Positions 26,401 to 35,194 of a DNA stretch of 64,000 nt are shown here, piece after piece. The first letter of the stretch is position 1, and each line of letters opens with the position of its first letter. A program made the position numbers and the translations under genes. Under the pieces are notes generated by a model. The model searched no databases, was not told the DNA's origin, and worked only from the letters and a program-made list of their open reading frames with translations. The stretch is from NCBI RefSeq assembly GCF_026126425.1, contig NZ_JAFMPW010000003.1, positions 62,001 through 126,000 of the forward strand. The letters are read 5' to 3'. The stretch comes from Muriicola sp. Z0-33. Its GTDB lineage: Bacteria; Bacteroidota; Bacteroidia; Flavobacteriales; Flavobacteriaceae.

Positions 26401-29400
26401 TCCATCATCTACCACTTCAAACACATTGTTAGTACCATTTGAGAAAGTAGTTGTACCATCGAACATGGTATAAGTATATGGAGCTGTCCCTGTGTTGACT
26501 CCCGTACCGTCACCATTTGTATCTGTATATACGGTTATGGTTGCAGTATTAAACCTGTTACTATTGGGATCACAAGTAAATTCTGTATTGGCTGTTCCTA
26601 TCTGTAGCGGTGAAGGTTCTATTATAACCACATCTGCAGATCTGTCTGTACAGCCTCTGTTAGAGGTAACCTCAGCCTGGTAGGTGCCTGGAGGCAGGTT
26701 ATCAAATATAGCTGTTGGTTGGGCAGGTCTTACCACAGTTGCCGTTCCTCCATCGTACAAAGTAAAAGTAAATGGCGTATCCGTATCACTACCTGGTTGC
26801 AGTTCTACAGAAATATATCCATCATCTGCTCCATTACATGTAATATCTCCTTTTGGAGTGGCAGAAATCACTGGGTTGTTCACCACCGTTACGTCTACAG
26901 CGGCAGTATCGGAACAGAGCGGTATGGTATTAGAATCCAGGTCTGTCACCAGAATGGTATAACTCGCTGGAGGCAAATTGATAAATACAGGATCATTGAT
27001 CTGAACCACTGTTGGATTTACTCCGTCATCTAATTCGTATCTGAAGTTTCCACTACCTCCACTGGTATTAATCGTTATCACCCCGTCGCCGGCATTACAG
27101 GTAGGTTCTGTAGTGGCACTGGCGGTTATTGCAAAGAAATCGAATACTCTGGCTACTACCGTATTTGTACAACCATTACCATCTCTTACCACAATAGTGT
27201 AATCTCCGGGATTGGGAACAGTGAAATTAGGACTCGATTGAAATCCGCCTCCAATATCATATTCAAAAGTCGTTTCAGGGGCTGGTCCTGATGTTAAAGG
27301 AGATGTAACATTTATGGTGTAATTCGCCACGGCCGTACACTGGTTAATTACGTCTACCGTAGGTACGGGGACTCCTGCGGCTTCAGTGACCGTTACCGTA
27401 GTGAAACTGGTACATCCATTGCTGTCTTCAACATAAAAATCGTAATCGGCCGGATACGGCCCTGCAATCTCATAAGTGGTCTGACTTGTAAATACAACCG
27501 GTGCAGGATTTCCTGTAGGCACATAGGCAAAGCCATAAGCAGGGGTGCCGCCAGTACCTCTAACGGTAACCAAGGCCCCCACATTACATGTTGCCGGTTC
27601 ATTATTGTCTACTACCAGACTGGGAATGTCTGTTACAATACTCACCAGGGCACTGCCATCACATTGTGTATCATCGTCATTAACTAAAACCTGATAATTC
27701 CCCGGTGGCAGACCGGTAAAAGAACCTGTATTAAAAGGTAATGGCTCGTTAGTAAAAACTACTGGTCCGGCTACAATAATTCCGGTATCGGTGTCCTGTA
27801 ATTGAACAGTAAAATTAGCGGGGTTATTCAATAAGCCATCTACGGTATATGAAATTACGCCGTTGCCTCCTGGTGCACAGGAAGCCGTTGTTGCTGTAGC
27901 GGTAACATTCACAGGGCTTGGGGGTACTATTGGGTCTATCCGTTCTATATAGGTACAGCCCAAAGCATCCTGAACCTGGATAAAATAAGTTACTCCAAAA
28001 GTTACCTGCCCGGCAAAATCATGAATATCAATACCATTTACATTTGCTGGTACTAAAGGGTTCCCTACCAATCCAAACAAATAAGGCGCGGTTCCACCAC
28101 TAGCCTGGAACCTGTATGTGATCCACGGATCTGTACAGTTAGCCGGCGGGGTGTCCAGAGGTGTTAGCGTAATTTGATTTTGTGAAATAGTAACAATCTC
28201 CCTTTCTTCACAACCAGAAGCATCCTGGGTAACCACTGTATAGGTACCAGGTATCACATTTGAGAAATTGGCTGTTGTGGCAGCTGTAGGGCCAACTACT
28301 GCCACTGTAGCACCACTTATATCCTGTAAGGTATACGTATAATTAGGAGTACCATTTGCCACTGCCGTTACATCTATTATACCTTCAACCGTACCCGCAG
28401 CACAGACTGCATCTGTTACTACAATGGTGGCATCTATAGGTAGACTTGCATTAACGGTGGCAGAAAGAAGTGGAGTGGTACAGCCTCTGCTATCCCTTAT
28501 CATAAAGGTAGAATAGGTTCCTGCAGCAAAACCGGAATATATATTCTGCGCCCTAAAAGTAGCGCCACTGTTATCACTAAATTGATAAGGAGGAACCCCA
28601 AAATTAGTATCGGGCACCAATTCTATAATTCCATTGTCATCACCACAAGTGGTATCTGTGGCGATAGCAGTTCCTGCAATTGTTTCCGGTGGTGAAATAG
28701 TAACCACATTAGTTTCCGTTAAACATCCCCTGCTATCGTATACTTCAAATTGAAATGTTGTAGGTACTATTATAGAACCATTATTAGGGATATTATAAAT
28801 AAAGGAGTTTCCTGTAATATTCGTGGTAGTGCTAGAATACGCTCCCCCATTAATGCTCACTTCATAATAGTCATAATCCCCTCCTGAAGGGTATCCATTA
28901 CTTATATTAACCTGGATCTGGGCATCTGGTCCTCCACAGTCTAATTCCTGAATAGTTGTAGCGACGGCAATTATTTCCTGAGCGATAGTGGCAGTTACGG
29001 TATCCCTGCAATCGTTTCCATCCACAACTTCGATGGTGTAAGTTCCGGGAGTCAGCCCATTAAATGTATTACTGGCACCAAGAGGGCCGCCATTGATCCT
29101 GAATTGATAGGATCCGTCTCCTCCAGCAGCGTTAACAACCAGGGTAGCAGCATCTACATTGTCATAGCAAAAATCTGATGCTCCGTTATCGAGGGTTAAG
29201 GTAGGAGATGACAAAGAAGTTAATGTAAAGCTATCGGTTATAGTACATCCATTAGCGTCGGTTACACTTACCTGATATAAACCATCCTGCGTCAGATTGG
29301 AAAAGGTATTTCCATTCTTAGGTCCTCTTGTAGAGGCATCCGGTTGGGTAAGGGTATATCGATTACCTCCCCATCCACCTACGGTGTTAATAGTTACGCT

Positions 29401-31752
29401 ACCTACATTACCATTCTGACAGCTCATAGCTGTCACGTTTAAATTGTTTATTGCAAAAGCAACTGCGGGCTCCTGGATGGTTAAAGTAGCTGTATCTGTA
29501 CAATTGGTATCTTCATCAGTAACAGAGATGGTATAGTTGCCAGCGGTAAGTCCGGTCACATCTATTGTCCCGTTATTCTGATTGGTAAATACAGGACCAG
29601 CATCTATTTGATAACTGAATGTAGTGTCGAAACCGTCTACCAGAAATCTACCCGATCCATCGCTATCGCCAACGCAGGTCACCACATCAATAGGTAATGC
29701 CTGAACTGAAATAGAACTAATATCTGTAATTGCAAATGCTTCGTCATAGGAACATCCGGCAACATCTGTAACCCTAAAAGTATAGGTGCCCAGGCCAAGC
29801 CCCGTAAAAACCGGGTTATTTCCATTATTTATGGCACTTCCTGCAGGTGCAATTATTTCATATGTATAAGGTGCGGTTCCATCGGTAACTGCTACGGTAA
29901 CCGAAGCAGAACTGGTAAGACAATTTATACTGGATATGGTAAAATCCATATCCGTTGGTTTGTCAAGGGCATTAAATACTATAGGCGCCAGACTTTGGAC
30001 GCAACCGTTAGCATCTCTGATTTGCGGGGTATATGTACCTACACCCAGGTTGGTAAATACCGTGGTAGGGCTAAAACCTGCCCCAATGCTGTAATCATAA
30101 GGTCCTACACCACCAGATACACCTGAAATGGTAATTTGTCCTCCATTCTCATTTAAACAACTTGGTGCGCTATCTGCTGTTGCAGTCCCGCTAATACTCG
30201 AAGGTGTCCCAACAGTTTCACTAGATGATGGGGTGGTACAAATAAAGCTTCCCTGCTGGTATCTTATCAAAACGTCATAAGAAGCAGGTGCAAGATTGTT
30301 GAATACATTACTCCCCTGGTAGCTAGCACCATTATTGTTACTGAATTCCAGGTTATAACCAAAACCGTTCACAACATTTACTATGATACTTCCATCATTG
30401 GCTCCACCACAATTAGCATCGTTGGTGGTAATAGTGAAGGTTGGTGGTGGCAGATCTTCAACATCTACACTGGCGGTTTTCTGACATCCGTTAGCATCTT
30501 CAACAAGGATATTATAAGTTCCTGCGGATGAGACCGTAAATACTGCGGTACTTGCATAGGGTGCACTCCAGCTTCCCCCGCCGTTTAAGCTATAGATATA
30601 GGGTGAAGTACCCCCGGAAGTAGCTATGGTCACATCAACAGTAGCTGCACCACAACCAAAACTATCGTCGGCAGTTGCTGAAACATCTAAGGGGCTAATT
30701 CCGGCTCCGATGTCTATGGGCACCCCATTGACATCAAGGGTAATAAGTTCGTTACACTTGTTGGTCTCTACACGCACGCTATAGGTGCCCGGGCTAACAT
30801 TTGCAAAGGTATAGCTACTGGCAGCATCAGGGCCAAAAGTATCTACCGTTACACCATTCTTTATCAGTCTATAGGTATAAAATCCGGGTACACCAGAAAC
30901 ATCAACATCAATACTACCAAGTTCTCCGCTACAGAGTATATCATTGGCGGTTACATCTACGGTAATATTCAAGTCGGCAACTGTGACACTGTTAGATGGG
31001 AATAAACACGCACTTCCCGAAACATTTTTAAGTCGCACCCAAACAACGTAATTACCCGCAGCGGTAACATCAAAAAATGGATCGTCCTGAAAAGGCCCTG
31101 TTGAACTGTTTAGGCTATATTCATATCCTGCTGGTACATTGGTAACCTCTACCCTGCCAGGATTACCACAAACAATGTCATCCTTAATCAATTGAGGGTC
31201 TAAGGGATTAACCGAAGATTTAAAATAGAAGAATTGTCCTCCGTTTACCTGTACCCTGAACTCACCCGCAGAATCCAGATCGTAGGTGGCTCCTGTCCCT
31301 ACCTGATCATAACAGGTATTATCTGTATTGGCACAATCTTCTAAAACGGATAAGGCACATCTGTTAGAATCTAGCTTCTCCCAGTTGTAGGTAGCACCAC
31401 TCTGACTTAAGCTAATCGTCCTTACGTCACTGGTACCACAAAGAAAAAACTTTGCCAGGGTACTACCATCATTTGGACAGGTTACTTCTTCATTTGCCCC
31501 TTGAATTATTGTCATGAACATGGGCGCATTAGCAGCCATTGCCCGTGAAGAAGATAGCGTTAGTACATCCGGTAGTATTTCAGAAGATGCAATATCAGAT
31601 GATGAAACTGCATCTGAGTCTTCCTCATTAGTGGATACAACTTCATAAATAAGCTCGTAAACATTATTCTTTGCAATCGCCGAAGTTCCTACAATTGATA
31701 GTGTTATCAAAAGTATGGCATACAGGAGATGCCTTGGTTTTTTTGAGAGCAT
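23410..31752 (-). CDS. Giant SprB-repeat surface protein with T9SS type B sorting domain
   Basis: The product has 2780 residues. A Sec signal occupies about residues 1-28. A Cys-containing region without clear match follows to about 200, then by eye about 27 SprB-type repeats of 75-100 residues, each with a Cys-x-G-x-x-x-G-xI opening strand, a GG-x-x-PYxYxL middle and a GxYTixVxDxxGC end. The last 85 residues (NFFTPDGDGNNDVWFP, then YDRYGRVVARL and PTGDYWY) are the gliding-motility-associated C-terminal (type B) domain that directs outer-membrane secretion and surface attachment. Proteins of this kind act as adhesins or motility filaments, as SprB does. The gene is monocistronic with its own terminator, and no frameshift is seen in 8.3 kb. 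Confidence 0.93.
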   Translation of the reverse strand: MLSKKPRHLLYAILLITLSIVGTSAIAKNNVYELIYEVVSTNEEDSDAVSSSDIASSEILPDVLTLSSSRAMAANAPMFMTIIQGANEEVTCPNDGSTLAKFFLCGTSDVRTISLSQSGATYNWEKLDSNRCALSVLEDCANTDNTCYDQVGTGATYDLDSAGEFRVQVNGGQFFYFKSSVNPLDPQLIKDDIVCGNPGRVEVTNVPAGYEYSLNSSTGPFQDDPFFDVTAAGNYVVWVRLKNVSGSACLFPSNSVTVADLNITVDVTANDILCSGELGSIDVDVSGVPGFYTYRLIKNGVTVDTFGPDAASSYTFANVSPGTYSVRVETNKCNELITLDVNGVPIDIGAGISPLDVSATADDSFGCGAATVDVTIATSGGTSPYIYSLNGGGSWSAPYASTAVFTVSSAGTYNILVEDANGCQKTASVDVEDLPPPTFTITTNDANCGGANDGSIIVNVVNGFGYNLEFSNNNGASYQGSNVFNNLAPASYDVLIRYQQGSFICTTPSSSETVGTPSSISGTATADSAPSCLNENGGQITISGVSGGVGPYDYSIGAGFSPTTVFTNLGVGTYTPQIRDANGCVQSLAPIVFNALDKPTDMDFTISSINCLTSSASVTVAVTDGTAPYTYEIIAPAGSAINNGNNPVFTGLGLGTYTFRVTDVAGCSYDEAFAITDISSISVQALPIDVVTCVGDSDGSGRFLVDGFDTTFSYQIDAGPVFTNQNNGTIDVTGLTAGNYTISVTDEDTNCTDTATLTIQEPAVAFAINNLNVTAMSCQNGNVGSVTINTVGGWGGNRYTLTQPDASTRGPKNGNTFSNLTQDGLYQVSVTDANGCTITDSFTLTSLSSPTLTLDNGASDFCYDNVDAATLVVNAAGGDGSYQFRINGGPLGASNTFNGLTPGTYTIEVVDGNDCRDTVTATIAQEIIAVATTIQELDCGGPDAQIQVNISNGYPSGGDYDYYEVSINGGAYSSTTTNITGNSFIYNIPNNGSIIVPTTFQFEVYDSRGCLTETNVVTISPPETIAGTAIATDTTCGDDNGIIELVPDTNFGVPPYQFSDNSGATFRAQNIYSGFAAGTYSTFMIRDSRGCTTPLLSATVNASLPIDATIVVTDAVCAAGTVEGIIDVTAVANGTPNYTYTLQDISGATVAVVGPTAATTANFSNVIPGTYTVVTQDASGCEEREIVTISQNQITLTPLDTPPANCTDPWITYRFQASGGTAPYLFGLVGNPLVPANVNGIDIHDFAGQVTFGVTYFIQVQDALGCTYIERIDPIVPPSPVNVTATATTASCAPGGNGVISYTVDGLLNNPANFTVQLQDTDTGIIVAGPVVFTNEPLPFNTGSFTGLPPGNYQVLVNDDDTQCDGSALVSIVTDIPSLVVDNNEPATCNVGALVTVRGTGGTPAYGFAYVPTGNPAPVVFTSQTTYEIAGPYPADYDFYVEDSNGCTSFTTVTVTEAAGVPVPTVDVINQCTAVANYTINVTSPLTSGPAPETTFEYDIGGGFQSSPNFTVPNPGDYTIVVRDGNGCTNTVVARVFDFFAITASATTEPTCNAGDGVITINTSGGSGNFRYELDDGVNPTVVQINDPVFINLPPASYTILVTDLDSNTIPLCSDTAAVDVTVVNNPVISATPKGDITCNGADDGYISVELQPGSDTDTPFTFTLYDGGTATVVRPAQPTAIFDNLPPGTYQAEVTSNRGCTDRSADVVIIEPSPLQIGTANTEFTCDPNSNRFNTATITVYTDTNGDGTGVNTGTAPYTYTMFDGTTTFSNGTNNVFEVVDDGTNQSLLMTARDQNGCEIQTTVNINAPTDLTFSFNVNPISCAADGSSVNPGSIDIIINEGPGSYDVEILPLGSEPVQNSGGTDRVNWLISTPGDYIFAVTDVGNAGCTYLTQVVTVPEYNTIEAVIAETRPVTCFNGTDGEISIQINNYTGTYNYEVFSRDNAGVETTTGVTGSFDTTVPGQNPGTITGLPAGNLVVHVEALSTPFCDVISNVATVRQPDRALTVALTQTAEVTCAVPGLGEIFLVGDGGWGTFEYQVIAPDGITIIQDFPSTNDNITGLSDGTYTINVRDIEGCIATNTINLALPTPIYADIQVVTPLQCNNDNNGAIEAFNVSGGQGPGNYLYQLNRLSDGTNSGLQTTTTFSNLSAGDYTITVFDGWDCSYVTVPITIVDPPVVVAELVELQPPGCGDVGIMELTVTNPEVGVSYFFRRSGTADPFLPLDALDPTATSVQISENITIDPGPFQYDVQNSNGCPFEKSNQISLDPAAPLVISLDLTNATINCAGEATGIIRSEAFGGIGNYVYTLLNSDVPPFPSGPNVERSAQSSGIFRDLPAGTYWVYATSGGCTVLSPPIDITDPPPLVLDYIEAVPVSCFGDTDGQLIIEASGGTGVIRYSIADQLSEFFEADDPLFPNRKTFTDLVPRSYEVIIQDDLGCTITQTITITEPMELVAGIADATPETCMGDADGTVTLQVSGGTAPYEFAVNSNADIDFAPNPSMYWDNLIGGDTYVFFVRDARGCETNVIVPVGIGVDLQPVANVVYGCDGIFPNSTATVEMQDSSQYSDLLFALDPIDPTDAITALAATDRQWGDLPAGDHTVYIYHSNGCTTFVDFTIDAYDPLTLVATKTGPNEITASATGGYGGYEYFFNGESYGSESVYFANADSNVEVRVVDQNGCVAVIVFPFDFTGMLEIPNFFTPDGDGNNDVWFPRNRDFFPNIEVIIYDRYGRVVARLDQVANWDGDYDGRPVPTGDYWYVVNANDREKQQYVGHFTLYR

Positions 31753-31891
31753 AGGTTAATTCGTGTTATGGCAAGAATACACGTGATTTGGGATCAGTTT
31801 ATTCTAAGGTGTAATTGTTTAAACTTATATTTTCTCTTTATCTTTAGGCCTTTAAGCCTACATTATTTAATTATTATTTTAACGATGAATT

Positions 31892-33016
31892 ATGAAAAAT
31901 AGTATCCTAACCCTTTGTTTTTTCGTTGTAATGACCAATTTTTCTTGCGCTCAAAATGGCGATAACGAGATAAATACCCCTGAGGAATCAAATTTTACCG
32001 CAGAATTGATGGTAGATGGGCTGGAAATCCCCTGGGGGATGGTCTTCCTTCCTGATGGCGGATTATTAATTACTGAAAAATCTGGCGAATTAATCCTTTT
32101 TAAGGACGGTCAGAAGACCACTATTGATAATGCTCCCAGCATATACCTGCGTGGGCAGGGAGGACTATTAGATATAGAACTGCATCCTGATTATGCTAAT
32201 AATGGCTGGATCTATTTCTCTCACTCCTCGGAAGAAGGAGAAGACAAAGGAGGAAATACGGCCATTATGCGTGCTAAATTAGAAGGTAATGCTCTCACTA
32301 ACAATGAATTACTTTATAAGGCCACTCCTAATACTACAAAAGGACAGCATTTTGGATCAAGGTTGGAATTTGATAATGATGGTTACCTCTATTTCTCAAT
32401 AGGCGACAGGGGCAACAGGGATGTAAATCCTCAGGATATCACCAGGGATGGTGGTAAAATTTATAGAATCATGGATGATGGAACTGTGCCGTCAGACAAC
32501 CCATTTGTAGGACAAGAAGGGGCTAAAACGGCTGCCTATACCTATGGTAACAGAAACCCTCAGGGGATGACCAAACATCCCGAAACGGGAGATATATGGA
32601 TTCATGAACACGGACCAAAAGGTGGTGATGAAATTAATATTGTTAAAAAAGGAAACAATTACGGCTGGCCGGTGATCACTTACGGGATTAATTACAGTGG
32701 CACCCCGATTACCGACATTACCGCAAAAGAAGGAATGGAACAACCCTTACATTACTGGCTTCCTTCTATAGGGCCCAGCGGAATGACTTTTGTCACTTCT
32801 GATAAATATCCGGATTGGAAAGGGAATTTATTGGTAGGTTCCCTGGCTTTTCAGTATTTGGAGCGACTGGAAATGGAGGGCAATAAGGTTACCTACAGAG
32901 AGAAACTAATGGCAGACATTGGCAGGGTAAGGAATGTTATCCAAGGGCCAGACGGTTTTATCTATGTAGCCGTAGAAGGAAAGGGAATTTATAAATTAGT
33001 ACCTAACGCCGGTTAG
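31892..33016 (+). CDS. PQQ-type aldose sugar dehydrogenase (glucose/sorbosone dehydrogenase family)
   Basis: The product has 374 residues. A signal peptide ends near NFSC|AQN, possibly a lipobox. A six-bladed propeller follows with the family landmarks: LEIPWGMVFLPDGGLLITEK, GGLLDIELHPDY, NRNPQGMTKHPETGDIWIHE, HGPKGGDEIN and NNYGWPVITYG. These match YliI-like soluble aldose dehydrogenases that bind PQQ and Ca2+. It should oxidise aldoses in the periplasm and pass electrons to the cytochrome c encoded 25 bases downstream. PQQ synthesis genes are not in the window. Confidence 0.9.
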   Translation: MKNSILTLCFFVVMTNFSCAQNGDNEINTPEESNFTAELMVDGLEIPWGMVFLPDGGLLITEKSGELILFKDGQKTTIDNAPSIYLRGQGGLLDIELHPDYANNGWIYFSHSSEEGEDKGGNTAIMRAKLEGNALTNNELLYKATPNTTKGQHFGSRLEFDNDGYLYFSIGDRGNRDVNPQDITRDGGKIYRIMDDGTVPSDNPFVGQEGAKTAAYTYGNRNPQGMTKHPETGDIWIHEHGPKGGDEINIVKKGNNYGWPVITYGINYSGTPITDITAKEGMEQPLHYWLPSIGPSGMTFVTSDKYPDWKGNLLVGSLAFQYLERLEMEGNKVTYREKLMADIGRVRNVIQGPDGFIYVAVEGKGIYKLVPNAG

Positions 33017-33041
33017 GTCAATAAAATCGTTTCTAATTAGT

Positions 33042-33443
33042 ATGAAATCATTCATTGTAGTTTATTTAGCCTTTGTTGGCTGCATTTTTTATTATTTAAA
33101 CCAGGATAAGGCGCTGCAGGAAAGTATGGATAGGGGCAGTGAGATATATGCAGATTTTTGTGTAACCTGCCATCTGGAAAAAGGTGAAGGGGTGGAAGCT
33201 ACCTTTCCTCCACTAGCCAAATCTGACTATCTAATGAATAATAGAAAGGAGAGTATAAAAGGCGTTAAATATGGGCAAAGAGGGCCTATGACGGTTAACG
33301 GAAAGAAATATGACAATACAATGATGCCAATGGGTCTTGAAGATGAAGAAGTGGCTGATGTGATGAATTATATTATGAATTCCTGGGGGAATTCTGGTGC
33401 TAAAATGGTCACGGTTGAAGAAGTAAGCAATATTCTGAAGTAA
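33042..33443 (+). CDS. Small mono-haem cytochrome c
   Basis: The product has 133 residues: an N-terminal hydrophobic segment (signal or anchor, residues 1-20), one haem motif CVTCH near 39-43, and the axial Met region MMPMGLEDEEVADVMNYIMN near 98-117. This is a class I cytochrome c of the type that accepts electrons from PQQ dehydrogenases. It directly follows the sugar dehydrogenase gene, so the two probably form a redox pair. It converges with murQ, 17 bases apart. Confidence 0.9.
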   Translation: MKSFIVVYLAFVGCIFYYLNQDKALQESMDRGSEIYADFCVTCHLEKGEGVEATFPPLAKSDYLMNNRKESIKGVKYGQRGPMTVNGKKYDNTMMPMGLEDEEVADVMNYIMNSWGNSGAKMVTVEEVSNILK

Positions 33444-33446
33444 CCG

Positions 33447-33475
33447 GCCAATTCACCAATTTACTTGGTATTGGC
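33447..33475. repeat. Bulged hairpin across the cytochrome c / murQ junction
   Basis: GCCAAT-TC-ACCAA pairs with TTGGT-ATTGGC around a five-base loop; the murQ stop lies within it. It could serve as a U-less bidirectional terminator between convergent genes. Confidence 0.4.
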
Positions 33476-34276
33476 TTCAATGGCTTTTTTAACAGAACCG
33501 TGTTCTTTAAGTGCTGCACGGGCCTCTTCATAGTTCATATTGAGTCCTTCCATAACATAGCGGGTTCCCCGGTCAACAAGCTTATTATTACTCAATTGCA
33601 TATTTACCATTTTGTTTCCCTTCACCCGGCCAATACGTATCATAAGCGCCGTGGAGATCATATTTAACGCCAGCTTTTGTGAAGTGCCGCTTTTCATACG
33701 CGTACTCCCGGTGACAAACTCAGGGCCCACATTTATTTCTATTGGTATCTCTGCCAACTGTGCAAGGGGCGAACCAGGGTTATTGGTTATCCCTGCAGTG
33801 AGAATTCCGTGTTTCCTGGCATCCTCTATACCTCCTAAAACATAAGGTGTTGTTCCGGAAGCGGCAATACCCACCACGGTATCATCGGTATTGATGTCAA
33901 AAGCCAATAGATCTTTCCATGCCTGTTTTGTATCATCTTCGGCGTGTTCAACAGATTTACGGATGGCGATATCGCCTCCTGCCATTATCCCGATTACACG
34001 GTCGTGCGGCAGGCCATAGGTAGGCGGTATTTCCGAGGCATCCAGTATCCCTAAACGGCCGCTTGTTCCTGCTCCTATATAAAATAGCCGACCCCCCTTG
34101 AGAAATCTTGGGACCAGGCCGTCTACAAGCAGGGATATCTGAGGGATGGCATCGGCTACTGCGCTAGCGACCTTTTGGTCTTCTTCATTCATTTTAACCA
34201 GGATACTTTCTGCATCGAGCTGCTCCAGGTTGTCATGGTTAGAAGGGGTTTCGGTAATTTTTATATAATCTGGCAT
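33461..34276 (-). CDS. murQ: N-acetylmuramic acid 6-phosphate etherase MurQ
   Basis: The product has 271 residues, slightly shorter than the common length near 300. The SIS-domain phosphosugar motif GAGTSGRLGILDASEIPPTY is present and includes the catalytic Glu, and GSTRMKSGTSQKLALNM is the second signature. It cleaves the lactyl ether of MurNAc-6-phosphate to give GlcNAc-6-phosphate and lactate, the step after AnmK. It lies nine bases after the DeoR regulator in a two-gene operon, divergent from the nagB fusion. Confidence 0.96.
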   Translation of the reverse strand: MPDYIKITETPSNHDNLEQLDAESILVKMNEEDQKVASAVADAIPQISLLVDGLVPRFLKGGRLFYIGAGTSGRLGILDASEIPPTYGLPHDRVIGIMAGGDIAIRKSVEHAEDDTKQAWKDLLAFDINTDDTVVGIAASGTTPYVLGGIEDARKHGILTAGITNNPGSPLAQLAEIPIEINVGPEFVTGSTRMKSGTSQKLALNMISTALMIRIGRVKGNKMVNMQLSNNKLVDRGTRYVMEGLNMNYEEARAALKEHGSVKKAIEANTK

Positions 34277-34285
34277 AGGTAATTC

Positions 34286-35035
34286 TTAAAGAAGGCGAAT
34301 ATCGTGATTTCTAAAAAGGTTAAGGAGGTTATTGGAAGGATCCAACTCGGTAATCATGGTATTTATTGCATTTATATCACAGGTTTTATAGCGGTGCTGC
34401 GAATTTAATTTTTCAGAGATACACAAAAGTACTGCTTTTTTAGATGCGTTAATAACCGCCTTTTTTACCTGCACAATATCCCAATCAAATTCGGTTAGCC
34501 CATGTAGAGAATCTACATATCCTGTTCCAATAAATCCATAGTCGAATCGGATACCTGCAAGATCGTTTATGGTGCCTGCCCCAGTTGAAATTTGTGCTTC
34601 CTTAGCAATACGGCCTCCTATAAATACAACGTCAACATTGGGTTTAGACAATAATAGCAAGGCTACCGGAAGACTCAGCGTAAAACAGGTAAGCTGCAAA
34701 TGCTCGGGAATAATCCTGGCCAATTCAAGGCATGTGGTTCCTCCATCGATGAATATAACACTACCATCCTTCAGAAGAGTAACACCCTTTTCCGCAATAC
34801 TAATCTTTTCCTGTAGTGCATAGGTATTGTTATTTGAGGCAGCCGGACTTGTAAAACCCAGTGAAATTGCACCCCCGTGCACCTTCCTCAACTTATTCTC
34901 CACATCGAGCTCTTTTACATCTCTGCGAATGGTATCTATAGAAACATCCAACTTTTCAGCGATATCTGTAAGCAATACCCGATTATGTAATTCCACTTCG
35001 TTTAAAATGGTCTTTTGCCGCTCTTCCTTTAGCAT
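34286..35035 (-). CDS. DeoR-family transcriptional regulator
   Basis: The ATG at 35035 was chosen: the frame is open to a TTG at 35056 but that codon lies inside the -7 box (35054-35061). The product has 249 residues. An N-terminal helix-turn-helix (LLTDIAEKLDVSIDTIRRDV) is followed by a sugar-phosphate sensor domain (IFIDGGTTCLELARIIP and FIGGRIAKEA). DeoR regulators respond to phosphosugars; given the neighbours, GlcNAc-6-P, GlcN-6-P or MurNAc-6-P are likely effectors. It probably controls both divergent promoters through TTGCA repeats at 35118-35145. Confidence 0.92.
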   Translation of the reverse strand: MLKEERQKTILNEVELHNRVLLTDIAEKLDVSIDTIRRDVKELDVENKLRKVHGGAISLGFTSPAASNNNTYALQEKISIAEKGVTLLKDGSVIFIDGGTTCLELARIIPEHLQLTCFTLSLPVALLLLSKPNVDVVFIGGRIAKEAQISTGAGTINDLAGIRFDYGFIGTGYVDSLHGLTEFDWDIVQVKKAVINASKKAVLLCISEKLNSQHRYKTCDINAINTMITELDPSNNLLNLFRNHDIRLL

Positions 35036-35053
35036 ATGACTATCTGTTTCTGA

Positions 35054-35061
35054 CAAAGATA
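35054..35061 (-). promoter_or_regulatory. -7 box TATCTTTG of the deoR-murQ operon
   Basis: A perfect TAnnTTTG match on the minus strand, 18 bases before the ATG at 35035. It rules out translation from the TTG at 35056. Confidence 0.65.
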
Positions 35062-35117
35062 GAAAAAATCTTTTTTATGCCGTTTTTTGATGTTTTAAAT
35101 TTAATTTTATGTTAAAA

Positions 35118-35145
35118 TTGCATAAAGTTGCAATATATCTTGCAA
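35118..35145. promoter_or_regulatory. Three TTGCA(A) repeats, candidate DeoR operator
   Basis: TTGCA at 35118, TTGCAA at 35128 and TTGCAA at 35140 are direct repeats 10 and 12 bases apart, placing them on nearly the same helix face, between the divergent deoR and nagB promoters. Confidence 0.5.
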
Positions 35146-35172
35146 AAAACAGCAATTATATGATATTTTGAC

Positions 35173-35180
35173 TATATTTG
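35173..35180 (+). promoter_or_regulatory. -7 box TATATTTG of the nagB-fusion operon
   Basis: A perfect TAnnTTTG match 14 bases before the ATG at 35195. The predicted transcript start near 35187 excludes the upstream in-frame TTG at 35168. Confidence 0.65.
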
Positions 35181-35194
35181 CAGCTAACAAAATC

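Noticed and set aside
24322-27033. Several plus-strand frames of 60-100 codons across the giant surface-protein gene
   Set aside because: They are antisense to a clear 2780-residue repeat protein and follow its codon periodicity; none has a promoter or family match.
35168-35194. TTG start of the nagB fusion at 35168
   Set aside because: It lies upstream of the predicted transcript start, before the -7 box at 35173-35180.
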